A stretch of 64,000 bases of DNA from Pogostemon cablin (lineage: Eukaryota > Streptophyta > Magnoliopsida > Lamiales > Lamiaceae), in the NCBI GenBank assembly GCA_023678885.1, contig CM042962.1:16382336-16446335 (forward strand), in the 5' to 3' direction. Below, piece by piece: positions 43,831 to 56,493 of the stretch. Every line of letters begins with the position of its first letter. Positions within the stretch are counted from its first letter, which is position 1. The notes beneath the pieces were generated by a model. It was not told the DNA's origin. It saw nothing but the letters and a program-made list of their open reading frames with translations, and ran no database searches. The position numbers and the translations under genes are program-made.

Positions 43831-46800
43831 TTATTCATGCCGTGAAAATAAGAGGGTGGACAAATACACTTTTAGACAGGGAGCCATGGAAGATAGTTGT
43901 ATTATATCTCCAAGCTGAATAGAATGAACCACATGCGAACCATCAACATACAGGAACCCCTCTCTACAAAACCAAGAGATATCCATCGTCTCACCCGATT
44001 TCACCAACCCATTCATCAAACCGGAAGTATCTCCGGGAGAAATGGGCTCCCTTACCATGTACTGAAGCTCCTTCGACAAAATGGGCATTGTAAATCCTCC
44101 GGCTGAGTGAATTGCAGCCGTTGATCCAGTAGCTGTCGACACTCTGAGCCCGCTTGATCTACAGTGAAGTAAAGAGGAGAAAGACTCCCCTTCTTTCTTT
44201 ATCCTATTAATGCAAGAATGTGTAAGAAAGTTTACGTAATATGAAGCAATCTGCAATCCTGTGAGCATGAATTAGCAATATTCTACCTGAAAGAGAACCG
44301 AGAAACTGCTGCAGGGCACGGATGCGTTAATAGAATATCGTTTAGAGCAAATGTTGAGATCAGATTCGAGTTGACACTAACAGCCATCCTTGCCAATTCA
44401 GAAGGTTCAGAGCGGTTCTCAAGGATATCATCTAGTATCTAGGGGACAGAGATATTACGTAACTGGTTCAGTAAGTATCTTAGAGAGTGGCTCTAACGTA
44501 AATTTAGATTTTTTTTAATGGCAACAGAAACTGCAGTGTAATTGCATAAGTCGAGAGAACTGTGAATTATACTTATTTTAATGAGTTCTTGTCATGAATC
44601 AAAAGCTATGAGAAATATTAAAATCTCTTAACAAAATGAATAAAAGAATGCTCGACTTCTAAAAGACTTTTTCCTGTTCATGTTTCTTAGTGTTCATTCA
44701 AGCATGGTTGAATAAAACACAAGCTACATGACGTCTTTGAGGCAAAAAAATTTACTCAAATCAAAACTTGGGAAACAAATGTGAAGCTCAAATCCCAAGC
44801 AATAAACCTTCAACAAAATTAATGAGTACTAGACCAATTTGAGAAAATTAGATTTCTTAATAGACACGGATGCTCAATGTCCGGGAGACAGTAGAAGTAT
44901 CAGTTGCGGAGTTTACCCTTTGTCGCCCAGCATCAACTGGACAAGCCCTGGGATATAAGTGAAATTGATTTCATGCCAGGAATATCATCAATCCTAGCCA
45001 ATTAAAGGCACTAAAAAAGTACACAACTAGTTGGTTTGAAAAGAAGAGCAAAGAATCTCCTTTCCCAGAAAAAGAATGTGAAATGACAAAATAAAATTTT
45101 TGAAGAATAATTGGGTCATGTTCATACAAAAAAATACAAATACCTGAGACAAGCTATCTGATCTACTTATGAATAAAATTAATATCTCCATACCAAGGAT
45201 AAGTAGCATGTTTCATTCTCAAACCTCAAAGATAATTCTTCTAATTAAATATTAGAAGATAAATAATAGTTTGAGTACCATTTTACCTGTTCAAAATTTT
45301 CAGCAGTTGCAGCACAAAGATAGCCAGTGCTTCTTGTCGCATCGAATTCTTCACTGAGTTCTGCCACCTAATAATTAGCATGGTTACTTTATTACACCAA
45401 CAAACTCATGTTAAAAAGAGAATATTAATTAATTTTTAAAATAGTAGTAGTAAAAAGTTTGAAGCTAAAGAATTATGACTTTGACGAAATAAATCTAGCT
45501 ATAGCAATACTTCTTCCGGGCTAGTAGGATCAGAATTTATTCCAAGGACTGGGATTTTATCATCCAGTAAATGGCTTGCTTGTAATAGTGTGCCGTCACC
45601 TCCAACCGTAATGACCAGATCCACATCATGGATAGGCTTATATAGATGACTACGAAAAATAGCTTTCCAGTCAACGGTTTTTTTCTTTAAAATATCCTGG
45701 CAGAAGTTAATAGCATTTTTGTGAGCCAACGTCCTGTTATCTAGATATCTTAGTACCTGCAATGCCCTCAAAGAGAAGAGAAGTATCGTCAGTTAATTGC
45801 AATAATTATTGACTAACCGATGTCAATAAGAATTCAATTTTTTTGGCAAATACACTCCAAAAATTATTTAGGTTCAAATGTTAAGCATTCAAATGGACAG
45901 ATAAGTACTACAACAAATACCCTTCTAACGAAATGTGAATAAACTCATGTCATAAAACGTAGTACTATAAAAAAGTTCTTTTTTTTTACTAATCAGGAAA
46001 TGCATGTTTACGCGCACAACAGCAAGATATTAAAAAACTAACAAAAATTGAGTTTTCGTTTTGTGCGATTCTCCAAATGAATGACGTGAAACATTCAGCA
46101 AATAGATATTGAAGGATTGTATCATTGTAATACCATGGACTCTTAGCTCATGAAAATTTAACAGTATTTTCTTTATGATCAAATAACCATTAAACTTTAA
46201 GAGACAGTGGCTACTGGAGCTGCTTATAGAAACTCAAATCAACAACCCAAGAAAAGATTTGATTATTTTTATGCAAAAATGTTAAGTCAATGTAGGCATA
46301 CGTCTGTACGCCCAATGTAGTTCTATTTCAAGAACATTCCAAACATAATTAGATTTAGCTATAATGCCTAGCCCTTCACAACATCACCCCTTAGATTTCT
46401 TCTCCTAATCATTTAAAAAGATATACACAAATTGCAGATTACATAATTCTTGTACTCCCACAAATACAAGTACAATTTAAACAATCGAAATTGTGGGAAT
46501 TTCAGGTTAACATCCTTGTATATTATCCTGCAAACTGTTAACTTATATTGGATGAGTTTCACAAAAATTCCTTAACTGGAGGCTCCCACAGCAAAAACCA
46601 AGCCACACCAATTAATTCACCCAAAATTTCCCTAATATGCTAAAACACATGCGAATAGCAGTAAAATAAATAAGAAGCTAAAGTTTCATGCACTTGAAAA
46701 TAACAATTCCAACATAAATTACACTATACAACTCGACGATTGGGGTGTCAGCCGTACAAGGCCCTTTGGCTTATCACCAAACAGATTCAAGTTAAGATTG

Positions 46801-46992
46801 GGGGTTTCTCCCGCAGAGTGAAATTTAATTTAAGGAAGAAGAGAATTAGGAAGAGAGAAAGTGGAGAAGTGGATTGGATACCTTATGGCGGTTGGAAAAT
46901 GAGGAGGTGGTAGAGGTGGAGTGAGCAGGTGTTTGGAGAGAGGGGTAGACGTCAAATGGCTTCAACAACAGCAGCAGTCTTTTCCGCGTCAT
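43831..46992 (-). CDS. NADK3: NADH kinase / NAD kinase 3 (NADK3-type)
   Basis: Five coding exons on the - strand: 46,882-46,992; 45,511-45,756; 45,287-45,367; 44,287-44,438; 43,831-44,203. All introns are GT-AG. The joined frame encodes 320 residues, close to the 317 I recall for Arabidopsis NADK3. The enzyme phosphorylates NADH (and NAD) with ATP to supply NADPH; plant NADK3 acts in peroxisomes. The ATP-NAD kinase signature VGGDGT is at residues 88-93. LNDILLTHPCPAAVSRFSF and CRSSGLRVSTATGSTA are the conserved substrate and catalytic motifs. The start at 46,992 (MTRKRLLLLLKPFDVYP) matches the family's N-terminus. An in-frame ATG at 47,106 would add 38 residues and is less likely. I see no typical C-terminal SKL; the protein ends LLFSRHE. 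The frame is intact. The gene is tail to tail with HEI10. Confidence 0.92.
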
Positions 46993-47683
46993 TCTTGTTT
47001 CTGTAGACTTCACTCGGTGGGGAACATCAAATTTTTTCCCAATCCCCTTTCTCCCATCAATCGGGAGGAAACCCACAAATTGTCCTTGCAAATTAATCCT
47101 AGACATATATACTAGTATAAATTAAAGGAGGATGGTTTTGGATTTATTAGCGTGATGTGATGTGAGATAATGTAGTTATTTTATTTTAAATAACCAATCA
47201 AAATATTTCATTTTTTTTTATCTTATTTAAAATTTTACTTAAAATTTCAAGTATTTTTAACTTTTTATTTTTAAATTGAATTTATATAAAAATTATATCA
47301 AATTAATTGTCTTTTCATAATTTTTAATTTGACATCCATATTACCAAATAATATATGATTGGGGAAATAGATTCTTAAATTTAATAACAATTTCTATATT
47401 GTAAAATATTTTTTAATAAAATATTTTTAGAAGATTAAGAAATTATTTAATATATTTAATCTATTTATCCTTAGAATTTTAAGTTTAATAGATTTAGTTA
47501 ATTATAAAATTCTAAATAATGAATTTCATGAAAAAAATAAATCTTAGTTTAATATTAATTAATTTTCATAATTTTTTATCGTTAATTATTTATTTTATTA
47601 TATTTAATAATTTATCTTTAATTATACAATAATTTATAATTGTTATATACATTTATTAATTTTATTTATTAAACGATAATAGT
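46993..47683. other. NADK3 promoter side and AT-rich intergenic sequence
   Basis: The 5' UTR of NADK3 probably lies at about 46,993-47,110. Beyond it the sequence is strongly AT-rich, with no ORF or repeat border that I can support. Confidence 0.4.
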
Positions 47684-47840
47684 TAGGGATGGGTAATGAG
47701 ATGGGCATTTCAAGTACCCATTCTATCCAAATCTTAATAGGGCATGTATGGATAATTGTAAATGGATTTGGGACGGATACAAATAGTTGTGAAAATCTCA
47801 TTAGGATTTGGAACAGGTACGGATAATACCTCAATACTCA

Positions 47841-47909
<69 letters not shown>

Positions 47910-48183
47910 CACATAAAATTTAATATATTTATTTAAAATAATATAATTTAATTTATATTTAATTCATAATAATATAAATTTTAATTTAAATAATAGAAAA
48001 GATATAAATATTTATATAATAAATTAATATTAAATAGGTGTGGGTATTGATAAACGGGTATGAGATGGGTACGTGTACAATAATAAATTTTAAAATGAAA
48101 TGTGTAAGTTAGTTTTTATTTTAAAATCGCATAAGAGTACGAGTACAAAAAAATAAGCGGATAACCTGCCGTTGTCATCCCTA
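47684..48183. mobile_element. hAT-like MITE, 500 bp, with internal TA microsatellite
   Basis: Left end TAGGGATGGGTAATGAG and right end GTTGTCATCCCTA share the inverted terminus TAGGGATG. The flanks are the identical 8-bp duplication ATAATAGT (47,676-47,683 and 48,184-48,191). An uninterrupted TA run of nearly 70 bp lies at about 47,841-47,907. Confidence 0.85.
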
Positions 48184-48472
48184 ATAATAGTTTTATGTTT
48201 AAGTATGATTTCTTAAGATTATACTTTTTATGTAATAATTTAAATATGATAATATAAGAACTTAATATATAAAAATATATGTTTTGCATTGGCAATATAA
48301 TATTGAAAATTATATATAAATTTATATTATAATGTTATGAAATTTTTAATAGACATTACAAAAGTTTAACTTGTATAATTTTTTTTTGGTTTAAAATTTT
48401 AATATTAAAAATTAAAATTTTAATGAATAAAATTATTTTTATTAATTCATATAGTTGTTAATATTATGGAAA

Positions 48473-48996
48473 AGACTTGTGCATAACCGTCTCAGGTGAG
48501 GGCTTACGTCATAAGTATAGAAATGAAATAACTTCTATAATAGAAAGTGATACTCAATTGACGAAAAGCGATAATATTATTTTATGAAAAATGTATAATA
48601 TAAATAAAAATTAAGTGATAAAATTTTATAATAAAAGTGATAACAATTCATAGTGAAAGTGTTATCACCATCCCTCAAGTACCATTCAATTTCTCCAACC
48701 GAATACATCTTTCGGGTACTCCAACCAAATACACTATATTGTTCGGGTACTACAATCGAACACAATATGAAATCGAATACATCTTTCGGGTACTCCAACC
48801 AAACACACAATATACTATTCGAGTACTATAACCGAACACAATATAAAATTTTAATTATTAGAATATTTATGTCTTATTAATTTTGAATATTTTAATTTAA
48901 TTATTTTTTTAGTACGTTTAACAAATTCGAAAATACGAATAGCTGATTCCATAAAAAAATTCGAATATCCCGCGTATTACGCGGACTTCGTACTAG
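48473..48996 (+). mobile_element. Helitron-like element with recognisable 3' end (5' limit uncertain)
   Basis: The 3' end has a perfect hairpin CCGCGT-ATT-ACGCGG (48,970-48,984), followed 8 bases later by CTAG (48,993-48,996) and a T. This is the canonical Helitron terminus. The body includes GTGATAAC-rich text and a 74-bp tandem duplication. The start is a guess, at ACTTGTGCATAACCGTCTCA; I see no secure TC terminus. Confidence 0.55.
48701..48848. repeat. 74-bp tandem repeat, two copies
   Basis: GAATACATCTTTCGGGTACT recurs at 48,701 and 48,775, with the rest of the unit conserved. Each unit contains an imperfect palindrome of the form TTCGGGTACTACAATCGAAC. Confidence 0.75.
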
Positions 48997-49680
48997 TTAT
49001 AAATTAAGGGTAGGTATTGGGTGAGACCGTCTCATGGATCCTCTTACATGAAACGGATCATCCATTAATCAAATCAAATATTTTTTAAATTAAATTTAAA
49101 TTATATACAAGACGAAGAAGGGTCGCGTTTGGTTTTCCACTTTGAGTAAATATCTCGGCGAACATTGTAGGCCAAATGGTGATTTACAATTGAATTCAAA
49201 TAATATTTTTTAATTATATTTTAATTTTCATAATCATCATGTGTATAGATAGCAGAATTAATCCTCCCGTAATTATGAGTTAATGTGGCTGTTTAAGGAA
49301 GATTGGGGATTATTCGTACTAATCTAACACAATAATTTGGTAGTGAGAGAAAGAATGCTCATGGGTTTCCTTCAGGCGATCTTGTGCCTTTTTAAAGGTG
49401 AATATTGTTGTTCTTTATTCGTTGGGGGCTAGCCCCATATGTTGGTGGGCTTGATGTCATCCGTATATCTGGATATATTGTCAAGTCACATTGCATTAAT
49501 TGTGAACACTATATGCATTAAATGCTATAGCCTCATGCGGCTATTATGTGATTTGTTTTAGGATCTTAGGGGATATCTATATAACTCCTAGACTAGCTTC
49601 CGGCCACTTGCCAAGTGGGGTTGATAAAGGGCTCGTTCGGGCCAAGCGCGTAGTGAGGAAGCGCTCGGCTGTCCTACTGC
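48997..49680. other. Sequence to the left of the CACTA element; possible retroelement LTR text
   Basis: No ORF. From about 49,400 base composition becomes more balanced (GGGGGCTAGCCCCATATG, AAGGGCTCGTTCGGGCC). It may be continuous with the GC-richer text resuming at 55,970, as if the CACTA element had landed inside an LTR. Confidence 0.4.
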
Positions 49681-49924
49681 CACTACAAGAAATTAGGTTT
49701 TTAGCCACACATAATATGTGTAGTTAATAGTACATATGTACAAATAATATCTTTTACTCACACATATTGTAAATGTTCACATGTGTCACTATAATTGAGT
49801 TGATAAATACTTTTACTTACACATTATTTATGAGTGAGTGAAACTTAGACCTTTACCTACACTTATATGTGTCAACAAATACCTATTTTATGTGAGACGA
49901 ATTCCTTTGATCACATCACATTTA

Positions 49925-50032
49925 TGATGTGGACGATGATGTGGACGTTGACATGAACAATAATGTGGGCTGAGATGATGATGTGGACATTGACGTAGAT
50001 GATGACATGGCAGATGATGTGGCGTTACGAAT
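49925..50032. repeat. GATGATGTGGAC-type degenerate tandem repeat
   Basis: Short units such as GATGATGTGGACATTGACGT recur about five times in the left subterminal part of the CACTA-like element. Confidence 0.6.
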
Positions 50033-50400
50033 ATTTGACACGTGGCAAAAATTATGTGTGGCGAAATTAACATTATGTGTGGGTAAAAATCAATATTATG
50101 TGTGGTAAAAAATATTTATGTTAGATAAAACTCAAAATTTATCCATTGTTAATTATATATATATCATAATTTTATATAAAATAAAATTTAAATTACAATA
50201 AAATTGTTTTATTATTCAAAACATTTAAATATACTCAAATCTAACATTATAATGAATTTAAAATTATCATTCATAAAAATTGAAATTCAATATAAAGAAA
50301 TATATGTCAAGCCAAAAGTTTAGATCCACCGTGAAACTAAGAATAATATTGCTATCTAAAAAAAATATTTAGATTACAAAAGTAATAAAAAAACTATACA

Positions 50401-50540
50401 CTACACAATTTTAAGCCAATACATTATGAAGTAGCAGCCAGTGGTCAAAGTAACAGCAGCAAAAAAACCATCCATATGTTCAAGAAGCTTTGCAGTGCTC
50501 TTCAAAAAGTAGAAGGAAAAACCAATTAACATGGACCTGC
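50401..50540 (-). other. Possible captured exon inside the CACTA-like element
   Basis: The - strand has a plausible acceptor (TTTTGGCAG) followed by an open frame with SMLIGFSFYFLKSTAKLL and HMDGFFAAVTLTTGCYF, ending at a stop at 50,401. It is hydrophobic, like a membrane segment, and less AT-rich than its surroundings. I do not recognise the family. Confidence 0.25.
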
Positions 50541-51390
50541 CAAAACACCAACAGGAACAATACAAACATAAACAATAAGTCAATTAAATCATCAATAAAA
50601 TTCAATGGAATCAAAGGATGCAATAAACCCAGCAAAAATTAACATATTAAATTTTGAAAACATCACGTTATTCAATTCTCTTATGAGAAACGGAAATTAG
50701 ACAAAATCTACATACCTACTTTATAGTAGAAACGTCATCCTCAAGTGAAAATACTTTGACAATACTTCTTGCTCCTTGGTGCTATCTTTTAAAGGAGGAA
50801 TCGTTCTAAGAAATATGAATCCATGAAATTTTTTTGTGATGGAATTTAGATTTACGGTAAGAACAATGAAAGATATATAAATAAATCCTAGGAATTTGGA
50901 TATTTTTGAAAGAGGGGAATTCATAGATATATATGTAAATAATAAGATCTATGGAAGATAAAAGATATGATAGCAATCTCCGGATTAAAAGATAGGATAT
51001 ATGGAAGGTAAAATATATGATAGAAATCTCCGGTTAGTACTCTCTAACAAAAAAACGTGGGTATTGAGATTTTAGGATCTTTCCCTCCTTCATTATTTTT
51101 CCTACAATAATTAAATAAAAATATATACTATTAACTAAAAAATTTTATATGTGTATTGCAAAGAAGAAAATAAGTAGATAAATATAAATACATTAAAAGA
51201 TGTAAAATAATGGAGATTTCATCTTCTATTTGTATATATTTGGACATATAATAAGTTGAAATAATTAAATCCTATAAACATCATGTATAATAAAACTAAA
51301 CTAAATTAACTAAAATTTGACATGTGAATTTTTTTATTTTATTTTTTAGGATAAATAAATCTATGACGAAAAAAAAAATTTCTTTAGTAT

Positions 51391-51395
<5 letters not shown>

Positions 51396-51454
<59 letters not shown>
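51396..51454. repeat. TA microsatellite
   Basis: An uninterrupted AT/TA run of about 55 bp. A second run lies at 51,786-51,822. Confidence 0.9.
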
Positions 51455-51456
<2 letters not shown>

Positions 51457-51782
51457 TATGAAATTTAGGATCTTTTAATCATTATTTTTTACAAGTAAAT
51501 AATTAATGTCATATAAATTATTTGAGATTTTCATTATAGGTAAATTACTTATTTCATTAATATAAATAATTTATAGTACATTATAATTTTGAACTTTTAA
51601 AATTCGATCTCGAATTTTTTTTTTTATTTTTTTAAAGGTTATTGTAAAATACTATACAATTGAAAACTATCTAGCTTATACTTTAGTTACTTTAAATGCG
51701 GATTATTTCTTTTTTCGTTTAAATTTATGAAAATATAATAAATTATTAGATGTTCATAGTATTTTTTTTTACAATATTATTG

Positions 51783-51827
<45 letters not shown>

Positions 51828-52802
51828 CTTTAATAAAAAAGAAAACAAAATCCAAATTCAACAATTAATTTTAGACTTTTATTAAATCGTATTATGCTAA
51901 AAAAATACTATATATTTCTTATAATATTTTTTTTATTTAATTTCATCTCTTACCTATTTAGTCTTAAATTCTTTATTTATTTTTTAAATATTAATTTGCA
52001 TAGCAATGTAGATATAGAGTTTTGGAGTTTGACTAACTTTATTAACTAATAGAAATAAGATAATTTTAGTGGTAAATAATAAATTATAAAGTATTTATGT
52101 TAGTTGAGTTTAATTTTCAAAATGTATTTTAAGATTAAAAAATTGCTATGTGTGTTTAATTTTTTTTTCTAATTTGAAATATTAATTCATTAATTCAACT
52201 ATTTATATATATTATAAAGATTGAAACAATTCATAATTAATTACCAAAAAAAATTTACCATAGAGTAATAATTTACTACTTTTTTCCAAATAATATTATA
52301 TAATATGATTAAATTTATTTATAAATTTATAATTAAAATAATTATGTGGAGATTAATGGATAATTAGATAGTTTATTTTATTTTTTACACGTGATAAAAT
52401 CAAACATTCTTAAATTAATTACATAATAGTAATTATATTTTAATTAGTTGTTTTTTAATATATTTTAATGAGATACGATTTAATTCATATATATTATTTA
52501 TTAAAATATTAGTAATTATTTAATTTTATTATTTATTAAGATAAATAATGAAAATTTTATAATTAAATAAAGAATCCAACTGCTGCACATGTGGCATCGA
52601 TGCACCTGAAACATCTCAATAACTAGATTAAATTTGATTAATTTTCACATTAAAATAAATAATTTTTTTAAAACTAAATAAAATAACTACCCACCAAATA
52701 ATCTAATAAAATATTATTTATTAATCAATATACTTAATAAAATTAAGTATATTATTAATTTATTTATTTATGAAAAACTATATTAATTAGTTTTATGTTT
52801 TA

Positions 52803-53130
52803 CTAGTAATACCCGCGTGCGTTGCACGCAACGGATTATTATTTAAAAATATATTATTAAATTTAAGAATAATATTAAATAATAACTAATATAAAGTATA
52901 TAATATTATGACAAAAACTTGTGTGAGACCATCTCACGTAAAGTGATAACTTTTATATAGGGAAGTGATAATAAATCAATGAAAAGTGATAATGTTATTT
53001 CATAAATAATTTATGGTATTAAAAAGTTATAACATTTTATAGCGAAAGTGATAACTATTTTTAAAAGTAATTTATAGTAAAAGTGATAACTATTTTAAAA
53101 AGTAAAAAATAGTATCACTTTAAGACCTAC
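52803..53130 (-). mobile_element. Helitron-like 3' end, reverse orientation (other end uncertain)
   Basis: On the - strand the sequence ends with the hairpin GCGTGC-AAC-GCACGC, then GGGTATTA and CTAG followed by T. On the + strand this is ACTAGTAATACCC followed by the hairpin at 52,815-52,829. The element extends to the right; its far end cannot be placed. GTGATAAC-rich text follows at 52,950-53,130. Confidence 0.55.
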
Positions 53131-55969
53131 CCTAATATTATTTGATTTGGAATTTAAATGTTGTATGATTAAAAAATATTAAATAATAAATATAAAACAT
53201 AATGATAATAATAATTAGAATATAAACCTGCTTGTGAAATGAATTTGAAAGATCGAACATTTTGTTGAATCAATTGAAATAAATTACCTGAATTTCAATT
53301 ATTATAAGGTTATTAGATTACGGATATTTTCTTTTATGAAATTATTTTCTAGTATAATAATTGTATATTTATTTTTATACTCCATATTTTATCTTTTTAT
53401 ATATAATAATTGATAAAGTCTCATGAGAAGATAATTATGTAAGATGTGTTGTGAGACAGATGAACCCGTTGTTAAAGTATAATTATTTTATAGATAAAAT
53501 ATAATTGAAATATGTTTTTTTCAAAATATGATAAATAATCGATCCGTTGTTAAAATATAATTATTATGTAGATAAAATATGTTAATTCATGGAATAGTTA
53601 AAATATATTTTCACAAAAAAATATGATAAATAATGAATTAAAATATACTTATAAAGTGTTAACTATCAATAAACATATTTTTTATATATAATAATTATAC
53701 TTTAAATTTTTAACAATGAGTTGTGTCTCACAAGAGAGAGCATCTTATAAGTAATAATTATATCAAATTTAATTTTTCTTTAATTATAACTAATTTAATT
53801 TTTGCCTTTTAAAAAGTAGTTTCCATAAAATGATTGTGATTTTAAAATTATCAAAAAATTATAAAATTGAGTAATATTATAATCAAATTTAAGACTTTAT
53901 TAGTAACCACCACTCATAAACTTAAAAAATTTAAAATTCTTTTCTCTAAATTCATTACATCAGTCTTTCAATCCAAATTTATTAATTCAAATTTTATTTA
54001 CCAGATTTTGATAAAAAACTTCTTCCAGAGGTCACTATAGTTATTATATTAGTATAATAAGTTGTCCTTGCTATAATTTACAACGTTATTTTATTTTTTA
54101 TTAAATTGAAAATCACTTTTAATTAAAATATTATTTTATTATCTGCTTAATAAAAATAGCATGAAACAATCTCATTTAATTATTTAACTTCAACAATATT
54201 ATCATTCAATAATACTAATTGTGTGTCTTTATCATTTCAGGAAAACACACTTCTCTTCCTTCTTTTAAACATTTGACCATATAATTTTGATGAATTTTAT
54301 TATAGATTTGATTTTTTTTTTATGTAATTATCATGATCCAAATTTTCTTTCTTTAAAAAAATATTGTACGATTTCTATAATTTTGGAACTTATTTCCATT
54401 ATGCTTCAAATAAGTGAGATAGGAGTATATCTCTTTCTTTTCTATTTCAATAGCATTTTTTTTTTCCGATATACATATAGATGTATATATTTTCAGTTTT
54501 TCCTTCTATTATATATACTATTCATATACATTTTGAGTGGGGAAAACTGAAAAAGGCAAAGGTTCATTGAGCCCTTTACGCAGGGGCAAATAAGCTGTTG
54601 ATCTTCTTTTAAGTTCATTCAGCACTAATAAATTCTTTTTAAGATAAAAAGAAAAAAAAAATCAAACATTATGTAAAAATCAAACATCTTAATTTTTCTA
54701 TTAAAAAAAATATATAACATTGTTAAAAATATCTTGAAACCATCATTTTCTATCTTCTTCTGCATTAAACATTGAAGATAAGAAGTACAATTCCAAGATG
54801 GAGTGTCTCTAATCTCTTCCGACATTTCTTCAAGAAGCAAAATTGCACTCTCCTTTAGTTCGCGTGATTAAATTTCTTTCAGACATTTTATCGAACACTT
54901 ACCTTGTAAAAACAAACATTATCTGCATACATTTCATCATTTTTCGAATGGGTCTTGATTGCAAATATATGGAAGAACGGGGGATAAGGATCCTCTGGCG
55001 GAAGAGTTCTGTTGCAAATGCACAGATGGCCTTCAATGGCGGTGCAACCGGCGGGCGGTGGGCGGTCCTCCATCTGCTTTTTTCCTTCATGAGAGATACC
55101 TTGGCTTTCTCACTTCCTCAATTTCTTCTTTGCGTCTGTGTTACAAATAAGTTCGCCAAGCTTCTACTATAAGACTTGCCAGCTGGATTTCATTATTTCA
55201 TTATTTATTAAATAATAATAATAATATAGATAGAATTTGGCGGCTTCTTCCTGTATAAGATACTATTGTACTTTTATGTATATAGATTTATGAATAAGAG
55301 TATTTGTTTATATATTTATATATATATATAATATTATTATTATTCTTATTATTATATATTTAATTTTTTTTAAATTAATACAAAATATAGATAAAGTTTA
55401 ATTTATATAAGATATATGTATTTATAAATATTTATAAATTTATAATAAATTTATTATCTTTATTTTTGAATATTTTTTAGCCATACATTATAATATATAC
55501 ATTCATATATATTTAAATAATATTATATTATTAATCACAACCAACTAAAATTTATAATTATGTTAATAAAATATACTCCTAATATTTATCTACCACATCA
55601 TCGCACCTAAAAAAATATGATCAATTTTTAGTCACACATTATCACATATATAATTATGTGAAATTAAATACAATATTATTAACTACACATAAATTACATT
55701 TAAAATTATGTGTGGTAATATTAAGATATGTATTACCAAGTTAGCAAAATACCAAAAATAATCTCATATCACCGTGTCAAAATTTTCGGGATTAATGTTG
55801 AAAATTTATAAGGAGTTGTTTATTGTTTTTAGCCACACATATTAAATGTAAAAAAGTAAGTTAATATATCTCAACCTATTACTCACACATTTCAAAATTA
55901 TGTGTCACAATTTAGTTACACATAGAATGTGTGGGCATTTTATGTGTGGCAAAAAACCTAAGGGCCCAC

Positions 55970-56493
55970 AGTTCTTGGCCAATGATCTTAAATAAGAGAA
56001 TAATTCCACTAGGCCCAATTAGATGCGGCCCATGCTCTCTTTCTATAGGGTTTACTCGGTGGACACTACTACATTAGCCCCCAGGCTTCGGCTTCAAGAG
56101 GGTTAGTCGAATGGAGGTGGAGCCTTCTACGGTAGCGCGTGTGCCCCAGCTTTTTCAATTTGAATTTTGATTTTTTTTTCTGACGCGACACGATATTTTC
56201 GGAAGATTCTGACACGAGGTTTCACAATCTAGGTTACACCTTCAAGGCGCCGCCTAATCATTGCGTCAGTTGAACAGAGTGTTTCACTTTTATTGTTCCG
56301 TCGATAGAGTCGCGCCGTTTGGTTGAGGGTTAGGCCAGTATATAAGGACGCCCATACACCTTACAATCTTTACTTTAGTCATTCTCTCTGTTCCCCCGAC
56401 TTTGGCATTCTATGCTCTTTTCCTCTTTCGCAAAGTTGTATGGAGCGAGGTGACCATCCGGACTCCGGTTGACCAGTGGGTCCCACGTGAGCG
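55970..56493 (+). promoter_or_regulatory. Upstream region of antisense ORF copy 1, with TATA box
   Basis: It has balanced base composition, in contrast to the CACTA side. CAGTATATAAGGACGCCC (TATA at about 56,339-56,346) lies about 150 bp before the first ATG at 56,494. The segment probably belongs to the LTR or 3' end of the Tat-type element. Confidence 0.45.

Larger units (their letters stand above)
49681..55969. mobile_element. CACTA-like (En/Spm) DNA element, non-autonomous, right terminus eroded
   Basis: The left end CACTACAAGAAATTAGG is the classic CACTA terminus. The subterminal region (to about 50,130) has many short repeats of ACACATA/TATGTGTGG. The right side (about 55,610-55,969) carries the same words in inverse form and ends TATGTGTGGCAAAAAACCTA, the mirror of TAGGTTTTTAGCCACACATA. 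The final TTTCTTGTAGTG is missing; CCTAA is followed by GGGCCCACAG. No transposase is recognisable in the roughly 6 kb interior, which is over 75% AT by eye and contains TA microsatellites and a nested Helitron end. Confidence 0.7.

Noticed and set aside
46993..47106. Upstream in-frame ATG giving NADK3 a 38-residue extension
   Set aside because: The family N-terminus matches the second ATG at 46,992, which also has a purine at -3. The extension has no recognised targeting feature.
54843..55172. 109-codon + strand ORF with an overlapping - strand ORF
   Set aside because: No family resemblance was found, no splice or promoter context is present, and it lies inside the AT-rich CACTA interior. 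It may be a captured fragment, but I cannot support it.
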